From NCBI GenBank assembly GCA_045537555.1, contig JAZSPR010000050.1:5374-69373 (forward strand): a DNA stretch of 64,000 bases, written 5' to 3'. The position numbers and the translations under genes are program-made. Positions 26,171 through 35,806 of this stretch are shown piece after piece (position 1 is the stretch's first letter; every line of letters starts with the position of its first letter). The notes beneath the pieces were generated by a model. That model saw only the letters and a program-made list of their open reading frames with translations. It was not told the DNA's origin and ran no database searches. The stretch comes from UBA1081 sp045537555 (lineage in GTDB: Bacteria > Bacillota > Clostridia > Oscillospirales > Acutalibacteraceae).

Positions 26171-27421
26171 ATGGCATACGAAAATCTTTATGAAAATCTT
26201 GGTATGATGGCGGAAAAAATAAAGGATGAAAAAGTCCGTGAAATGTTCCGCAAATGCTATCTTAATACACTTGAAACCACCGTAAAATATGATGACGAGG
26301 GCAATGTCTTCGTCATCACGGGTGATATTGAAGCAATGTGGCTGCGTGACAGCAGTGTTCAGGTCAGTCATTATGTCAGAGCCGCAAAAGAAGATGAAGA
26401 TGCAAAAGCTCTTGTCAGAAGTCTTCTCGAAAGACAGTTCGGGCTTATCTGCCTTGACCCTTACGCCAATGCTTTCAATGAATCGGCGAACGGCAGAGGT
26501 CACAACGATGATACAATGAAGCTTGATATCGTCTGGGAGCGTAAATACGAGATTGATTCTCTCATTTACCCTCTTTGGCTTCTTAACAGATACTACGAAA
26601 ACACAGGTGATAAGGAAATCTTCGGTGAGAAGTTCAATAATGCTTACAAAATAATTCTTGATACTCTCATAACAGAGCAGAACCCGAAGAATTCGGAGTA
26701 TTATTTCCGCAGAACGTGGGAAGACGGTAAGGATACTCTTGATAATAACGGTTACGGCGCCGATTATGCTTACACAGGCATGGTCAGAAGTGCATTCAGA
26801 CCGAGTGACGACAAGTGTGTTTATCCTTTTCTTGTGCCCTCTAATATGTTTATTGTCGCAACTCTCAGAAATCTTCACAAAAACCTTTCAGATGCAGATG
26901 TTGCAGACCTTTACAAGGCTACTGCAGAGAATCTGTGTGCAGAAGTCGAAAAGGGCATAAATGACTTTGCTGTTGTTGAAACAGAAAAAGGGAAAGTTTA
27001 TGCTTATGAGGTTGACGGGCTCGGCAATAAGCTTATGATGGACGATGCGAATGTCCCCAGTCTTCTCGCTCTGCCTTATATGGGGTATTGCAGTAAAACA
27101 GATGAAATGTATCTGAGTACAAGAAAGTTTGTTTTAAGCAAATCCAATCCCTATTACTTTGAAGGCACAGCCGCAAAGGGAATCGGAAGTCCTCACACTC
27201 CCGAGAATTACATCTGGCACATAGGTCTTCTTATTGAGGGACTTACAACAGATGACAGGGAAGAGATTGAAAGAATTTACAACACTCTTCTTTCAACAGA
27301 CGCAGGTACGGGCTTTATGCATGAGGGCTTCAACTGTGATAATCCTGATGAATTCACAAGAAGCTGGTTTGCCTGGGCGAACACACTTTTTGCAATATTT
27401 ATGATTGATAAAATACTTTAA
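26171..27421 (+). CDS. Exo-alpha-1,6-mannosidase-like, glycoside hydrolase family 125
   Basis: The 416-residue protein carries GH125 hallmarks: GDIEAMWLRDSSVQ (acidic residue at 60, with Trp-Leu-Arg), PYANAFNESANGRGHNDDT, WERKYEIDSLIYPLWL, NNGYGADYAYTGMVRSAFRPSDD and a late HEGFNCDNPDEFTRSWFAWAN. The family cleaves terminal alpha-1,6-mannose by inversion. There is no signal peptide, so it acts in the cytosol on sugar brought in by the upstream transporter. Length is typical. It is the second gene of a two-gene operon that ends in a strong terminator. Confidence 0.93.
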   Translation: MAYENLYENLGMMAEKIKDEKVREMFRKCYLNTLETTVKYDDEGNVFVITGDIEAMWLRDSSVQVSHYVRAAKEDEDAKALVRSLLERQFGLICLDPYANAFNESANGRGHNDDTMKLDIVWERKYEIDSLIYPLWLLNRYYENTGDKEIFGEKFNNAYKIILDTLITEQNPKNSEYYFRRTWEDGKDTLDNNGYGADYAYTGMVRSAFRPSDDKCVYPFLVPSNMFIVATLRNLHKNLSDADVADLYKATAENLCAEVEKGINDFAVVETEKGKVYAYEVDGLGNKLMMDDANVPSLLALPYMGYCSKTDEMYLSTRKFVLSKSNPYYFEGTAAKGIGSPHTPENYIWHIGLLIEGLTTDDREEIERIYNTLLSTDAGTGFMHEGFNCDNPDEFTRSWFAWANTLFAIFMIDKIL

Positions 27422-27426
27422 AAACA

Positions 27427-27460
27427 ACAGGACAAATTCTCCGAATTTGTCCTGTTTTAT
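27427..27460 (+). terminator. Terminator of the transporter-GH125 operon
   Basis: A perfect 13-bp stem (acaggacaaattc/gaatttgtcctgt) with a three-base loop is followed by tttat. The gacaaattc/gaatttgtc core is the same word as the repeat-family ends, possibly by descent. Confidence 0.88.
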
Positions 27461-27537
27461 CAATTCATGTCAAAAAATTAATAAAAATATGTATATGTTG
27501 CACAAACATTGCTTAATAAATTATTAACAAATGTCAA

Positions 27538-27566
27538 TTGAAAATGGTGTAATAATTTGGTAATAT
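27538..27566 (+). promoter_or_regulatory. Promoter of the 27599 secreted protein gene
   Basis: TTGAAA (27538-27543), 17-base spacer, TAATAT (27561-27566), 33 bases before the start codon, which follows AAAGGAGG. Confidence 0.55.
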
Positions 27567-27598
27567 AAAAATGTAAAATATTAAAGGAGGTAATATCC

Positions 27599-28696
27599 AT
27601 GACAAAAAAATTAATTTCAATCACACTTTCAGTTCTTCTTGTATTTTCGCTTATTGTACTTCCTGTAAGTGCCGAAGAAGTATTAGATGATGCTGTTGAA
27701 CTCTCTTTAGGTGAAAAAATCACAATTAATTTTACTGATGAAATCTATGAAAAATACATTAAATTTGTTGCAGACAAAACAATGACTGTTGCTGTATCTT
27801 CTGAAACAGCTGATGAAAGCGATCCTTATTGTATGGTTTTTGATGCTGACGGAACAGATATTGCTTCTGCTGATGACAGTAATGCAGGATATGATTTCAT
27901 TTGCAGGTTTGAAGTAACTGAAGGTGAAACATATTATATTCTTGTTACTGTATATGATTTTGGTCCTGCAACCACTGTTGTTTCACTTGACTGTGGTCAT
28001 TCTTATACAGACGGTATCTGCGATGATTGCGGAGAAGTATGCACACATGATGTTTTTAATGATTTCGGTGAATGTGAATGTGGTCAGTATTTTGAAGGCG
28101 ATGAACTTGTAATCGGTGAAAATTCTTTTGCTTTTGAACTTAACCAAGCGAAGTATTACAGATTTGTTCCCGAAGAAACAGGAATATATATCCTTCGTTC
28201 CGAAAGTGCAGAAACTGATCCTTACTCATTTTTGTATGACAAAAATAATAAAATTCTTTATAGCGCTGATGATTCTGAAGCAGACTATAACTTTGAATTG
28301 CTTTGTTACCTTGAAGAAGGTGAACACTATTTCTTTGAAATAGGCGATTACTTTGAAAATGCAGAATGGACAGGTACATTTGAAGAGTTTGTTCATGAGG
28401 GCGAAGACGGTGAGCACGAAATCTATCTTGAAGATGAATATATCGGCACATGTCAGGATGTAAGCTACAGCGCAGGTATTTATTGTGAAGACTGCGGTGT
28501 GTATATATACGGTCATGAAGAACTCGGTAACGGCTACCATGAAGATTATGATGTTGATGGAAAATGTGATTACTGTGGTTATGTGCTGTATGAAGAGCCC
28601 TCAGGAATTGAAGTACTCGGCGATTTTGTTATAAGAGCAATTGTATTTTTCAGAGATCTTTTCCTTACTATTTTTACAATTTTAGGAATCTGGTAA
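27599..28696 (+). CDS. Secreted protein with two PPC-like beta domains and Cys-rich links
   Basis: The 365-residue protein has a signal peptide (about 1-25, ending LPVSAEE). Two similar halves follow (about 35-135 and 160-265), with patterns like YEKYIKFVADKTMTVAV...SDPYCMVFDADG and AKYYRFVPEETGIYILR...DPYSFLYDKNN, resembling bacterial pre-peptidase C-terminal (PPC) beta-sandwich domains. Between and after them are Cys-rich links (CGHSYTDGICDDCGEVC, CEDCG, CDYCG) that look like small metal-binding knuckles. The end is a hydrophobic helix (FVIRAIVFFRDLFLTIFTIL), which may hold the protein in the membrane. It is very acidic overall. The domain names are by eye and the function is unknown. Single-gene unit. 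Confidence 0.7.
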   Translation: MTKKLISITLSVLLVFSLIVLPVSAEEVLDDAVELSLGEKITINFTDEIYEKYIKFVADKTMTVAVSSETADESDPYCMVFDADGTDIASADDSNAGYDFICRFEVTEGETYYILVTVYDFGPATTVVSLDCGHSYTDGICDDCGEVCTHDVFNDFGECECGQYFEGDELVIGENSFAFELNQAKYYRFVPEETGIYILRSESAETDPYSFLYDKNNKILYSADDSEADYNFELLCYLEEGEHYFFEIGDYFENAEWTGTFEEFVHEGEDGEHEIYLEDEYIGTCQDVSYSAGIYCEDCGVYIYGHEELGNGYHEDYDVDGKCDYCGYVLYEEPSGIEVLGDFVIRAIVFFRDLFLTIFTILGIW

Positions 28697-28717
28697 TGTA
28701 TAAATGAGTATAAAAAT

Positions 28718-28750
28718 AATCGGCGCATCTTCGGATGTGCCGATTTTGTT
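28718..28750. terminator. Terminator between the 27599 gene and GH43
   Basis: A 12-bp stem with one G-U pair (aatcggcgcatc/gatgtgccgatt) capped by a TTCG tetraloop, then tttgttg. The preceding taaaaataa is weakly A-rich, so some use by the convergent GH43 gene is possible. Confidence 0.75.
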
Positions 28751-28756
28751 GTATAT

Positions 28757-29725
28757 TTATTTCAGAACGGGAACTCCTTTTTCGTCAAACCTTACTTTTC
28801 TGATTCTTGCATGACGGCAGGGGTCATAAAGTGATTCTTCGCAGTATGTACCGCATTCACCGTGTAAGTGGCTTTCGGGTCTTGCATGATAAACAAGTAA
28901 AAGATTTCCGTTTTCGTCAGTTACAAAGCTGTTGTGCCCCGGTCCCGATTCACCTGTAAGGTCAGAAGTCTGCAATACGGGAGAATCGAGTTTTTTCCAG
29001 CTTGCAGGGTTCATAAGGTCACTGTCAGAATCGGCTTCAAGTCTTCCCATGCAGTATTCGGAGCCCGTACCCGATGCCGAGAAGAAAACATAAATTTTAT
29101 TCTGAGTTTTCAGCACGCTTGCACCTTCGTTTACTCTGAAAACAACCTTTTCCCAATCATATTCGGGTTTTGTGAGAAGAATAGGTTTGTTTATGAGTTT
29201 CTGAGGGTTTTCGGGATTAATTTCAGCCATAAAAAGAGAAGAATCACCGATGATTTCTGCCCATATGAGATAATGTCTTCCTTTGTGTTCAAAATAAGTC
29301 ATATCAAGTGAAAAACTGTTGAAGGAAATATCATCTTCTTCTGAAGATTGCATTTTTCCCATTTCAATCCATGTGTCATTAAACGGGTCATTTCCGTTAC
29401 ATTTTAAAAGATAAGGTCTTATGTGCCACACATCGTCGCTGTTGGCGGCGGCAAAGAAAACATACCACTTTCCGCCGATAAAATGTATTTCCGGTGCCCA
29501 TATATGCCTTGCCATGATGCCCGTTTCATGAGCTTGCCAAATTGCTTTTTCTTCAGATTCTGCAAGTCCTTTTACGGTTTTGCTTCTGCGGAGTATTATT
29601 CTGTCATAGCCGTGCTGAGCATCACCGAAAGCCGGGTAAGACGCAGTAAAATAGTAATATCCGTCATTACCCTTTGTTATATACGGGTCGGCTCGCTGTA
29701 TAATAAAAGGATTTTTATATTCCAT
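28757..29725 (-). CDS. Glycoside hydrolase family 43 (arabinofuranosidase/xylosidase-like)
   Basis: The 322-residue protein is a single five-bladed beta-propeller domain. The general-base Asp is in IIQRADPYITKGNDGYYYFTASYP, the HIWAPEIHFIGGKWYVFFAA block follows, and the acid Glu is in VFRVNEGASVLKT. There is a late GPGHNSFVTDENG stretch with the conserved His. GH43 enzymes remove arabinose or xylose from plant polysaccharides. There is no signal peptide, so it acts on imported oligosaccharides. The exact specificity cannot be read. The GH51 gene at 61.6 kb is another arabinose-directed enzyme. A gene-sized neighbour or transporter is not adjacent; it stands alone. Confidence 0.9.
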   Translation of the reverse strand: MEYKNPFIIQRADPYITKGNDGYYYFTASYPAFGDAQHGYDRIILRRSKTVKGLAESEEKAIWQAHETGIMARHIWAPEIHFIGGKWYVFFAAANSDDVWHIRPYLLKCNGNDPFNDTWIEMGKMQSSEEDDISFNSFSLDMTYFEHKGRHYLIWAEIIGDSSLFMAEINPENPQKLINKPILLTKPEYDWEKVVFRVNEGASVLKTQNKIYVFFSASGTGSEYCMGRLEADSDSDLMNPASWKKLDSPVLQTSDLTGESGPGHNSFVTDENGNLLLVYHARPESHLHGECGTYCEESLYDPCRHARIRKVRFDEKGVPVLK

Positions 29726-29802
29726 TGTTTTTCACTCCTTTTTATTGAGTATAATACAAAACTTGCAGTTAATCAATAGTAATGATGAATATGTAATATT
29801 AT

Positions 29803-29993
29803 AAATCAGAATTTGTCGGGCTGTGCCCGACAAAAATTCGCAATTGGAAATTCGCAATTCGCAATTTCGGAAGGGGCTTTGCCCCTTACCCTATTATAAT
29901 GGTTCAAAAGGCGGAGCCTTTTCCTTAATTGCGCATTGATAATTGCTAATTGCTAATTTAATTTGTCGGGATCAGCCCGATAAATTATTGTTT
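29803..29993 (-). repeat. Modular palindromic repeat, copy 3
   Basis: On the minus strand it begins aaacaataatttatcg with a hairpin tttatcggg/cccgacaaa and ends with gtcgggcacagcccgac leading into aaattctgattt. The interior arms are of aattgctaat/aattcgcaatt type around two hairpins (aaaggc/gcctttt and ggggc/gcccc) and the centre cattataat. The dpaB stop codon (29985-29987) lies in its first bases, so dpaB ends AAA CAA TAA, encoded by the repeat. Confidence 0.88.
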
Positions 29994-30557
29994 AATGATC
30001 GGCTGAATCTGTTTTCCGAGAAGAGCTTCAAGAAGAGTATCGTGAATTTTCCGAAAATCGGCAACAATTGATGTCGGTTTGTTTATATAATCATCCTGAC
30101 TGTAAGGAACAAAATAAATGTTTTTGTAATTGAGAAGATTACCTATATTTTTTGCGGCATTGCTGAGTGCATCGTTTGTTGAAACGGCTATTATAACGGG
30201 ATTTGCATTTCTCAGCGTTGATTTTGCCGCAAGTGTTACGGGAGTATCTGCAATGCCCGTTGTCAGTTTTGCAAGCGTGTTACCCGTACACGGAGCTATA
30301 ACGAGCGCATCAATCATATTCTTCGGCCCTATCGGTTCAGCTGATGTAAGAGAGTGAATTATTTCTTTGCCCGCAATTTCTTCAATCTTATCAATAAAGG
30401 ATTTTGCTGTTCCGAAGCGTGTATCGGTAGAGTATGCATTGTATGACATAATCGGGAAAATATCAATTCCTGCTGTTTTCAGTTGTTCCATAACGGGAAT
30501 GACTTTTGAAAAAGTGCAGAACGAACCGCACAGCGCAAAGCCGAGTTTAATTGCCAT
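29985..30557 (-). CDS. dpaB: Dipicolinate synthase subunit B
   Basis: The start is ATG 30557, after GGAGGTGG, giving 190 residues. MAIKLGFALCGSFCTFSKVIPVMEQL and DALVIAPCTGNTLAKLTTGIADTPVTLAAKSTLRN are the flavoprotein-like signature of SpoVFB/DpaB. With DpaA it makes dipicolinic acid from the lysine-pathway intermediate; the product fills the spore core. It overlaps dpaA by 11 bases. Its last two codons (Lys, Gln) and stop lie inside repeat copy 3. This is strong evidence that the organism belongs to a sporulating lineage. Confidence 0.94.
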   Translation of the reverse strand: MAIKLGFALCGSFCTFSKVIPVMEQLKTAGIDIFPIMSYNAYSTDTRFGTAKSFIDKIEEIAGKEIIHSLTSAEPIGPKNMIDALVIAPCTGNTLAKLTTGIADTPVTLAAKSTLRNANPVIIAVSTNDALSNAAKNIGNLLNYKNIYFVPYSQDDYINKPTSIVADFRKIHDTLLEALLGKQIQPIIKQ

Positions 30558-31395
30558 ATTCACCACCTCCGCAGAATGAAAGTATAGTTTCACATATAAT
30601 TTTACCTGCCGTTTCGGGTGCAGTTCTTCCCGGAAGAGAACCTGCTTTTATTATGTTGATTCCGTGATTTTTTGCACAGTCAAAATCAACCCCGAAAGGT
30701 GCAGATGCAATTTCAATAATAAGACATTCTTTTCTGAGATTTTTTATTATATCATGGTTTATTACAAGAGAAGGAACGGTATTTATTATTGCATCAAATT
30801 CGTGACAGATGTGCCTGAAATCATTGATGCGACAGATTTTCATGCCATCGTTAAAAGCTTCGGTCAGGTTCTTTTCACTTCTTGCAACACAAGTCACGTC
30901 GGCGCCGAGGCATCTCAGTTTTCTGCATAAGACACTTCCGCATCTGCCGTAGCCCGTTACGGCACATTTCAGATTGTTTATTGTAACAGGCAATGAGTTT
31001 ATAAGAAGTCCTATAACTCCTTCGGCTGTAGGGACAGCATTCATAATGGTCAGGCTGTCATTTTTATAATAATCAAATACTGTCACATTTTTATTTTTGA
31101 GTTTTTGTTCCTGTTCTTCTGTGAAAAGTCCTCCTGCTACAATGCATCCCGACGGTATGAGCCTTAAAAAATCACCGAAGTAAAAAAGTTCATCCGAAAG
31201 GGGAGCATTTATGTTGATTCTGTCACGGCTGACAGGAACGGGAAGAATAAAAATATCTTTGTTTGTGAAGTCATCAGCTTTATAATCACCGGGATAAATC
31301 CTTTGCGATTCAAATCCTTTTTCAATCAGTTGTTTATCGAGATATGAAAAACGGCAGTCGCCGCCGATTATCATAAATTTCGGTTTGTCTTTCAT
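30547..31395 (-). CDS. dpaA: Dipicolinate synthase subunit A
   Basis: The start is ATG 31395 (MKDKPKFMIIGGDCRFSYLD), after CAGGAGG; upstream in-frame sequence has no similarity and is intergenic. The 282-residue protein has the DpaA N-terminus (IIGGDCRFSYLDKQLIEKG), the AEGVIGLL stretch and a Rossmann NAD-binding motif (CAVTGYGRCGSVLCRKLRCLGADVTCVARS), followed by NTVPSLVI and ASAPFGVDFDCAKNHGI. Expression is expected in the mother cell from a SigK-type promoter, which I did not identify. Divergent from recJ. Confidence 0.94.
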   Translation of the reverse strand: MKDKPKFMIIGGDCRFSYLDKQLIEKGFESQRIYPGDYKADDFTNKDIFILPVPVSRDRININAPLSDELFYFGDFLRLIPSGCIVAGGLFTEEQEQKLKNKNVTVFDYYKNDSLTIMNAVPTAEGVIGLLINSLPVTINNLKCAVTGYGRCGSVLCRKLRCLGADVTCVARSEKNLTEAFNDGMKICRINDFRHICHEFDAIINTVPSLVINHDIIKNLRKECLIIEIASAPFGVDFDCAKNHGINIIKAGSLPGRTAPETAGKIICETILSFCGGGEYGN

Positions 31396-31462
31396 AAAAA
31401 AAACCTCCTGAAACATTCTATGATAATTGATATGTATTTGTGAAAAAATTGCTTTCAAAGGA

Positions 31463-31491
31463 TTGTTTTTTTTATTTAAATAAATTATAAT
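31463..31491 (+). promoter_or_regulatory. Possible promoter of recJ
   Basis: TTGTTT (31463-31468), 17-base spacer, TATAAT (31486-31491), 59 bases before the chosen recJ start, in the dpaA-recJ divergent gap. Confidence 0.45.
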
Positions 31492-31550
31492 ATAAAGATA
31501 TAATAGGTTATTATACTCATTTAATATATATAGTGTTAGGATCTGATTTT

Positions 31551-33587
31551 TTGAGCCGCAAATTCTGGCGTGTTCCTTCTTTTGATAAAAAACAGGCTGC
31601 CGAGCTTGCATATGAATACGGCTATGATGCAATGGCTGTTCTTCTTCTCGCCGCAAGGGGTATAACAGACCCTTGTGATGTTGCAGATTTCCTTGAAAGT
31701 GAAACAGAACTTTTTGACCCGTTTGATATAAAAGATATGGAAAAAGCTGTTGACAGAATCAGGAAAGCCATTGAAACTCAGGAAAAAATTGCTGTTTACG
31801 GCGACTATGACGCCGACGGTGTAACAGCAACAGCATTGCTGTATCTTTACCTTGAATCGGTCGGAGCGGATGTCACATATTATATTCCTTCAAGAATGAA
31901 TGAAGGATACGGTCTTCATAACGATGCCGTTGATACTCTTGCCGATAAAAACATAAACCTTATAATTACGGTGGATAACGGAATAAACTCCGTTGACGAA
32001 GCCGCATATATAAAGTCCAAGGGAATTGACCTTATAATCACGGACCATCATCAGCCGGGCGGTATTCTTCCCGATGCTGTTGCAGTTATAAATCCTCACA
32101 GAGCAGATGACATGAGTTCTTTCAAGGAGCTCGCGGGTGTCGGTGTTGCTTTCAAACTTGCCGCCGCTCTTGAAGACGGTGACTGTGAGAGTATTCTTGC
32201 CGATTTTGCAGATATTGTATGTATCGGTACAATTGCAGATATCGTTCCGCTTAAAAGTGAAAACAGAATTCTTGCAGTAAGAGGTATTGAATCAATAAAT
32301 CATTCCGACAGAGCGGGAATTATTGCTCTTAAAAAAGTTGTGGGCTATGAAGACCGTGATTTCACATCAACAAATGTCGCTTTTACAATAGCTCCGAGAA
32401 TTAATGCGGCGGGAAGAGTTGAAGAGGCAACAACCGCCCTGAAACTTCTTCTAACCGATGACCCTGATGAGGCAGAAGAGCTTGCAGAAAAACTTGATAA
32501 ATTCAATGTGATGCGTCAGGAAACGGAATCGGGAATAGTTGATGAAGCTGTTGCACGTATTGAATCGGATGAATCAATTAAATATTCAAGAGTTATTGTT
32601 GTTGACGGTATGGACTGGCATGCAGGTGTTATCGGAATTGATGCATCAAAGCTTGTTGACAGATACGGTAAACCCGTTATGGTAATAGCAAGGGACGGCA
32701 GCGGAGAGGCAAAAGGCTCATGCAGAAGTATTGAAGGATTTTCGTTGTTTGATGCTCTGACAGATGCGGGAGATTTGCTTGTGCGTTTCGGCGGTCATAC
32801 CCTTGCAGCAGGTTTTACGGTTACTGATGAAAACATTGATGCATTCAGAAAGAAAATCAATGATTATGCATCTCAGATGCCGCCGTTTTATCCTGTTCTG
32901 AATCTTGACTGTAAAATCAATCCGCAGAGCATTGATGTTGATTTTGTTGAGAGTATTTCATGCCTTGAACCGTTCGGTGCTGAGAATCCTCAGCCTCTTT
33001 TCGGAATATATAATGTTATTCTCCGCTCGGTAAGACCCATAGGTGCGCAGGGTAAGCATCTGCGACTGACATTTGAAAAGAAAAATCAGCAGTTCGGTGC
33101 AGTTTTTTTCGGCATGACACCCGAAGAATTCCCTTATGATACGGGAGATTGTATCGACCTTGCCGTAACAATAGATAAAAATGAATTCAGAGGCGAAGTG
33201 AAAGCCAATATTTATGTGAAATCTGTCAGACTTTCCGAATTCAATGATGAAGATTTTTTCAGCAGCGAGCTGTTATATAACAAAGTCAGATGCGGAAGTT
33301 CTCTTTCGGAAAGTGAAAGAGCATCCGCATGTCCTGACAGAAATTTTTCAGCCCGTGTGTTCAGATATATAAAAAGTCAGCACGGATGCGTCAAGAGTGC
33401 CGAGCAGATTGCAATAAAGACGGGTTCAGGTTCACACGATGCGTGTAAAGTTCAGATTGTTCTTGATGCGTTCTGTGAGCTGGGACTTTTAAAGAACGAA
33501 AACGGATGTTACAGTGCCGTTGAAAATGCGGCAAAAGTGAGCCTCGGTTCTTCGGAACTGCTCAGAAGATTGGGATATTGTGATTGA
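31551..33587 (+). CDS. recJ: Single-stranded-DNA exonuclease RecJ
   Basis: The start is taken as TTG 31551 (MSRKFWRVPSF), because an AGGA lies nine bases before it; GTG 31533 would add six residues. The 678-residue protein contains the DHH motifs YGDYDADGVTATALL, DNGINS, TDHHQP and CIGTIADIVPL, then the DHHA1 domain (WHAGVIGIDASKLVDRYGKPVMVIA, SCRSIEGFSLFDAL, FGGHTLAAGFTV) and an OB-like C-terminal part. RecJ degrades 5' ends of single-stranded DNA in recombination and mismatch repair. It is followed nine bases later by relA, so the two are co-transcribed. Confidence 0.95.
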   Translation: MSRKFWRVPSFDKKQAAELAYEYGYDAMAVLLLAARGITDPCDVADFLESETELFDPFDIKDMEKAVDRIRKAIETQEKIAVYGDYDADGVTATALLYLYLESVGADVTYYIPSRMNEGYGLHNDAVDTLADKNINLIITVDNGINSVDEAAYIKSKGIDLIITDHHQPGGILPDAVAVINPHRADDMSSFKELAGVGVAFKLAAALEDGDCESILADFADIVCIGTIADIVPLKSENRILAVRGIESINHSDRAGIIALKKVVGYEDRDFTSTNVAFTIAPRINAAGRVEEATTALKLLLTDDPDEAEELAEKLDKFNVMRQETESGIVDEAVARIESDESIKYSRVIVVDGMDWHAGVIGIDASKLVDRYGKPVMVIARDGSGEAKGSCRSIEGFSLFDALTDAGDLLVRFGGHTLAAGFTVTDENIDAFRKKINDYASQMPPFYPVLNLDCKINPQSIDVDFVESISCLEPFGAENPQPLFGIYNVILRSVRPIGAQGKHLRLTFEKKNQQFGAVFFGMTPEEFPYDTGDCIDLAVTIDKNEFRGEVKANIYVKSVRLSEFNDEDFFSSELLYNKVRCGSSLSESERASACPDRNFSARVFRYIKSQHGCVKSAEQIAIKTGSGSHDACKVQIVLDAFCELGLLKNENGCYSAVENAAKVSLGSSELLRRLGYCD

Positions 33588-33596
33588 GGTGAGTGT

Positions 33597-35795
33597 ATGG
33601 AAAACACCGCACAGAATACAGGAAGACAACTGTATGATGAATTAAGAAAGAAAATAGTCGGAGTTTTCTCGGAAGAGAGTATCGCCGTTGTTGACAGAGC
33701 ATTTGAACTTGCAAACTCTGCCCACGGAGACCAGAAGAGAAAATCGGGTGAACCTTATATCATTCACCCCATTGCCGTTGCCACAATTCTTTTTGATGAA
33801 CTGGGTATGGATATGCCCTCTGTTGCGGCGGCACTTCTTCATGATGTTGTTGAAGATACACAGTATGAACTTGATGAAATCAAAGACATGTTCGGTGAAG
33901 AAATCGCACTTCTTGTTGACGGTGTAACAAAAATCAACCGTATGCAGATTTCAAGCCGTGAGGAGCAGCAGGCGGAAAACCTTCGTAAAATGCTTATTGC
34001 CATGTCTCAGGATATAAGAGTTATCATCATCAAGCTTTCCGACAGAGTGCATAATATCAGAACGTTGCAGTATGTCCCCGAAGAAAAGAGAAGACTTACA
34101 GCAAAGGAAACACTTGAAATCTATGCTCCTATTGCTCACCGCCTCGGTATCAGAGCGTTCAAAGAGGAGCTTGAAGACAGATCAATCAGTTTCCTTGACC
34201 CCGTTGCATACCATGATATTGGTGAAAGGCTTGAAGTTCAGAGCTCACAGAGACAGGAATTTCTTGAACAGATAAAAGAGAAAATAACAAGTCGTGTTCA
34301 TGAAACAGTAGGTGAAGCAAAAGTAGACGGACGAATCAAGAGTGTTCACGGTATTTACAGAAAAATGTTCATCGGCGGAAAGAGCTTCGATGAAATCTAT
34401 GATATATATGCAGTCAGAATCATTGTTGATACCGTAATTGACTGTTATAACTGCCTCGGTATTGTACATGATATGTATCATTCAATTCCAGGCAGATTCA
34501 AGGATTATATTTCAACTCCCAAGCCCAACATGTATCAGTCACTTCATACAACACTTATCGGCAAGGAGGGAATTCCTTTTGAAGTGCAGATAAGAACATG
34601 GGAAATGCATCAGAATGCCGAATACGGTATTGCCGCTCATTGGAAATACAAAATGGGCAGAAATGACCGTGATGTTGACAACCGTCTTCTGTGGATAAGA
34701 CAGATGCTTGAAAGTCAGCAGGAGTCGGATAACGCAGGTGACATCGTTCAGGATATCAAGAGCGACCTTGTTCCCGAGGAAGTATTTGTTCTCACTCCCA
34801 AGGGTACGGTTATCTGTCTTCCCAAGGGGGCGACTGTAATTGACTTTGCCTATGCAATTCATTCCGCTGTCGGCAATAAGATGACGGGTGCAAAGGTTGA
34901 CGGAAGAATTGTTCCCATTGACTATGTTGTGAAAACAGGTGAGATTGTTGAAATTCTTACTTCCTCACAGCAGGGCAAAGGGCCCAGCCGTGACTGGCTG
35001 AAAATCGTAAAGACAGGTGCCGCAAGAACAAAAATCAGGTCATGGTTCAAGAAAGAGAAACGTGACGAAAATATAGTTGAAGGTAAGTCTGAGTTTGAAA
35101 AGGAACTCAGAAGAAGTAATATAAGACTTTCTGATGAAAATATGGAAAAACTCATCAGTATTCTTTCTGAAAAACAGAGACAGAATTCGGTTGATGATTT
35201 CTATGCCGCAATCGGTTACGGCGGAATCAGTATTTCAAGACTTATGCCCCAGATAAGGGACGAAGTTGCAAAATTCCAGGCGGCTGATCAGCCCAAGACA
35301 GTAGAAATCAAACTTACAAAACCGAAAGCATCAAGCGGAGACGGAATTGTTGTTGAGGGTATTGATAACTGTCTTGTCAAGCTTTCCAAGTGCTGTAATC
35401 CTATTCCCGGTGATGATGTTATAGGCTTTATTACAAGAGGACACGGTGTATCTGTTCACAAGAAAGACTGTCCAAACGTTCCTTCAGATATTTATACATC
35501 ACCCGAACCTGAAAGATGGATAAATGTCAGGTGGGAAGAAAACGCAAAGCAGGCAGGCTTCAACGCAACACTTGCAATTTACTGCATTGACAGAATGTCA
35601 CTTCTTGCCGATGTCTCCGTGTCGCTTTCAAATATGCACGTTATGATTCATAACGTTAATACACGTGATAACAGAGACGGCACAAGCGTTATCTATATGA
35701 CAATCACGGTAAACAATTCGGAACATCTCAGAGGAATTGTTTCAAAGCTTCTTAAAATAAACGGAATACTCAACATTGAGCGTTCAGGCTCATAA
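33597..35795 (+). CDS. relA: Bifunctional (p)ppGpp synthetase/hydrolase
   Basis: The 732-residue protein has the RelA/SpoT layout of Firmicutes Rel: an HD hydrolase domain (about 45-150, with AALLHDVVEDT, His-Asp at 82-83), a synthetase domain (about 235-350, DIYAVRIIVDT, GRFKDYISTPKPNMYQSLHT), TGS (about 390-450, FVLTPKGTVICLPKGATVIDFAY), a zinc-finger-like region (CLVKLSKCCNPIPGDD) and C-terminal ACT (about 655-732). All key motifs look intact, so both synthesis and hydrolysis are expected. The gene order recJ-relA-dtd-MBL-hemZ is familiar in Firmicutes. Confidence 0.96.
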   Translation: MENTAQNTGRQLYDELRKKIVGVFSEESIAVVDRAFELANSAHGDQKRKSGEPYIIHPIAVATILFDELGMDMPSVAAALLHDVVEDTQYELDEIKDMFGEEIALLVDGVTKINRMQISSREEQQAENLRKMLIAMSQDIRVIIIKLSDRVHNIRTLQYVPEEKRRLTAKETLEIYAPIAHRLGIRAFKEELEDRSISFLDPVAYHDIGERLEVQSSQRQEFLEQIKEKITSRVHETVGEAKVDGRIKSVHGIYRKMFIGGKSFDEIYDIYAVRIIVDTVIDCYNCLGIVHDMYHSIPGRFKDYISTPKPNMYQSLHTTLIGKEGIPFEVQIRTWEMHQNAEYGIAAHWKYKMGRNDRDVDNRLLWIRQMLESQQESDNAGDIVQDIKSDLVPEEVFVLTPKGTVICLPKGATVIDFAYAIHSAVGNKMTGAKVDGRIVPIDYVVKTGEIVEILTSSQQGKGPSRDWLKIVKTGAARTKIRSWFKKEKRDENIVEGKSEFEKELRRSNIRLSDENMEKLISILSEKQRQNSVDDFYAAIGYGGISISRLMPQIRDEVAKFQAADQPKTVEIKLTKPKASSGDGIVVEGIDNCLVKLSKCCNPIPGDDVIGFITRGHGVSVHKKDCPNVPSDIYTSPEPERWINVRWEENAKQAGFNATLAIYCIDRMSLLADVSVSLSNMHVMIHNVNTRDNRDGTSVIYMTITVNNSEHLRGIVSKLLKINGILNIERSGS

Positions 35796-35806
35796 AAGGA
35801 GATAAC

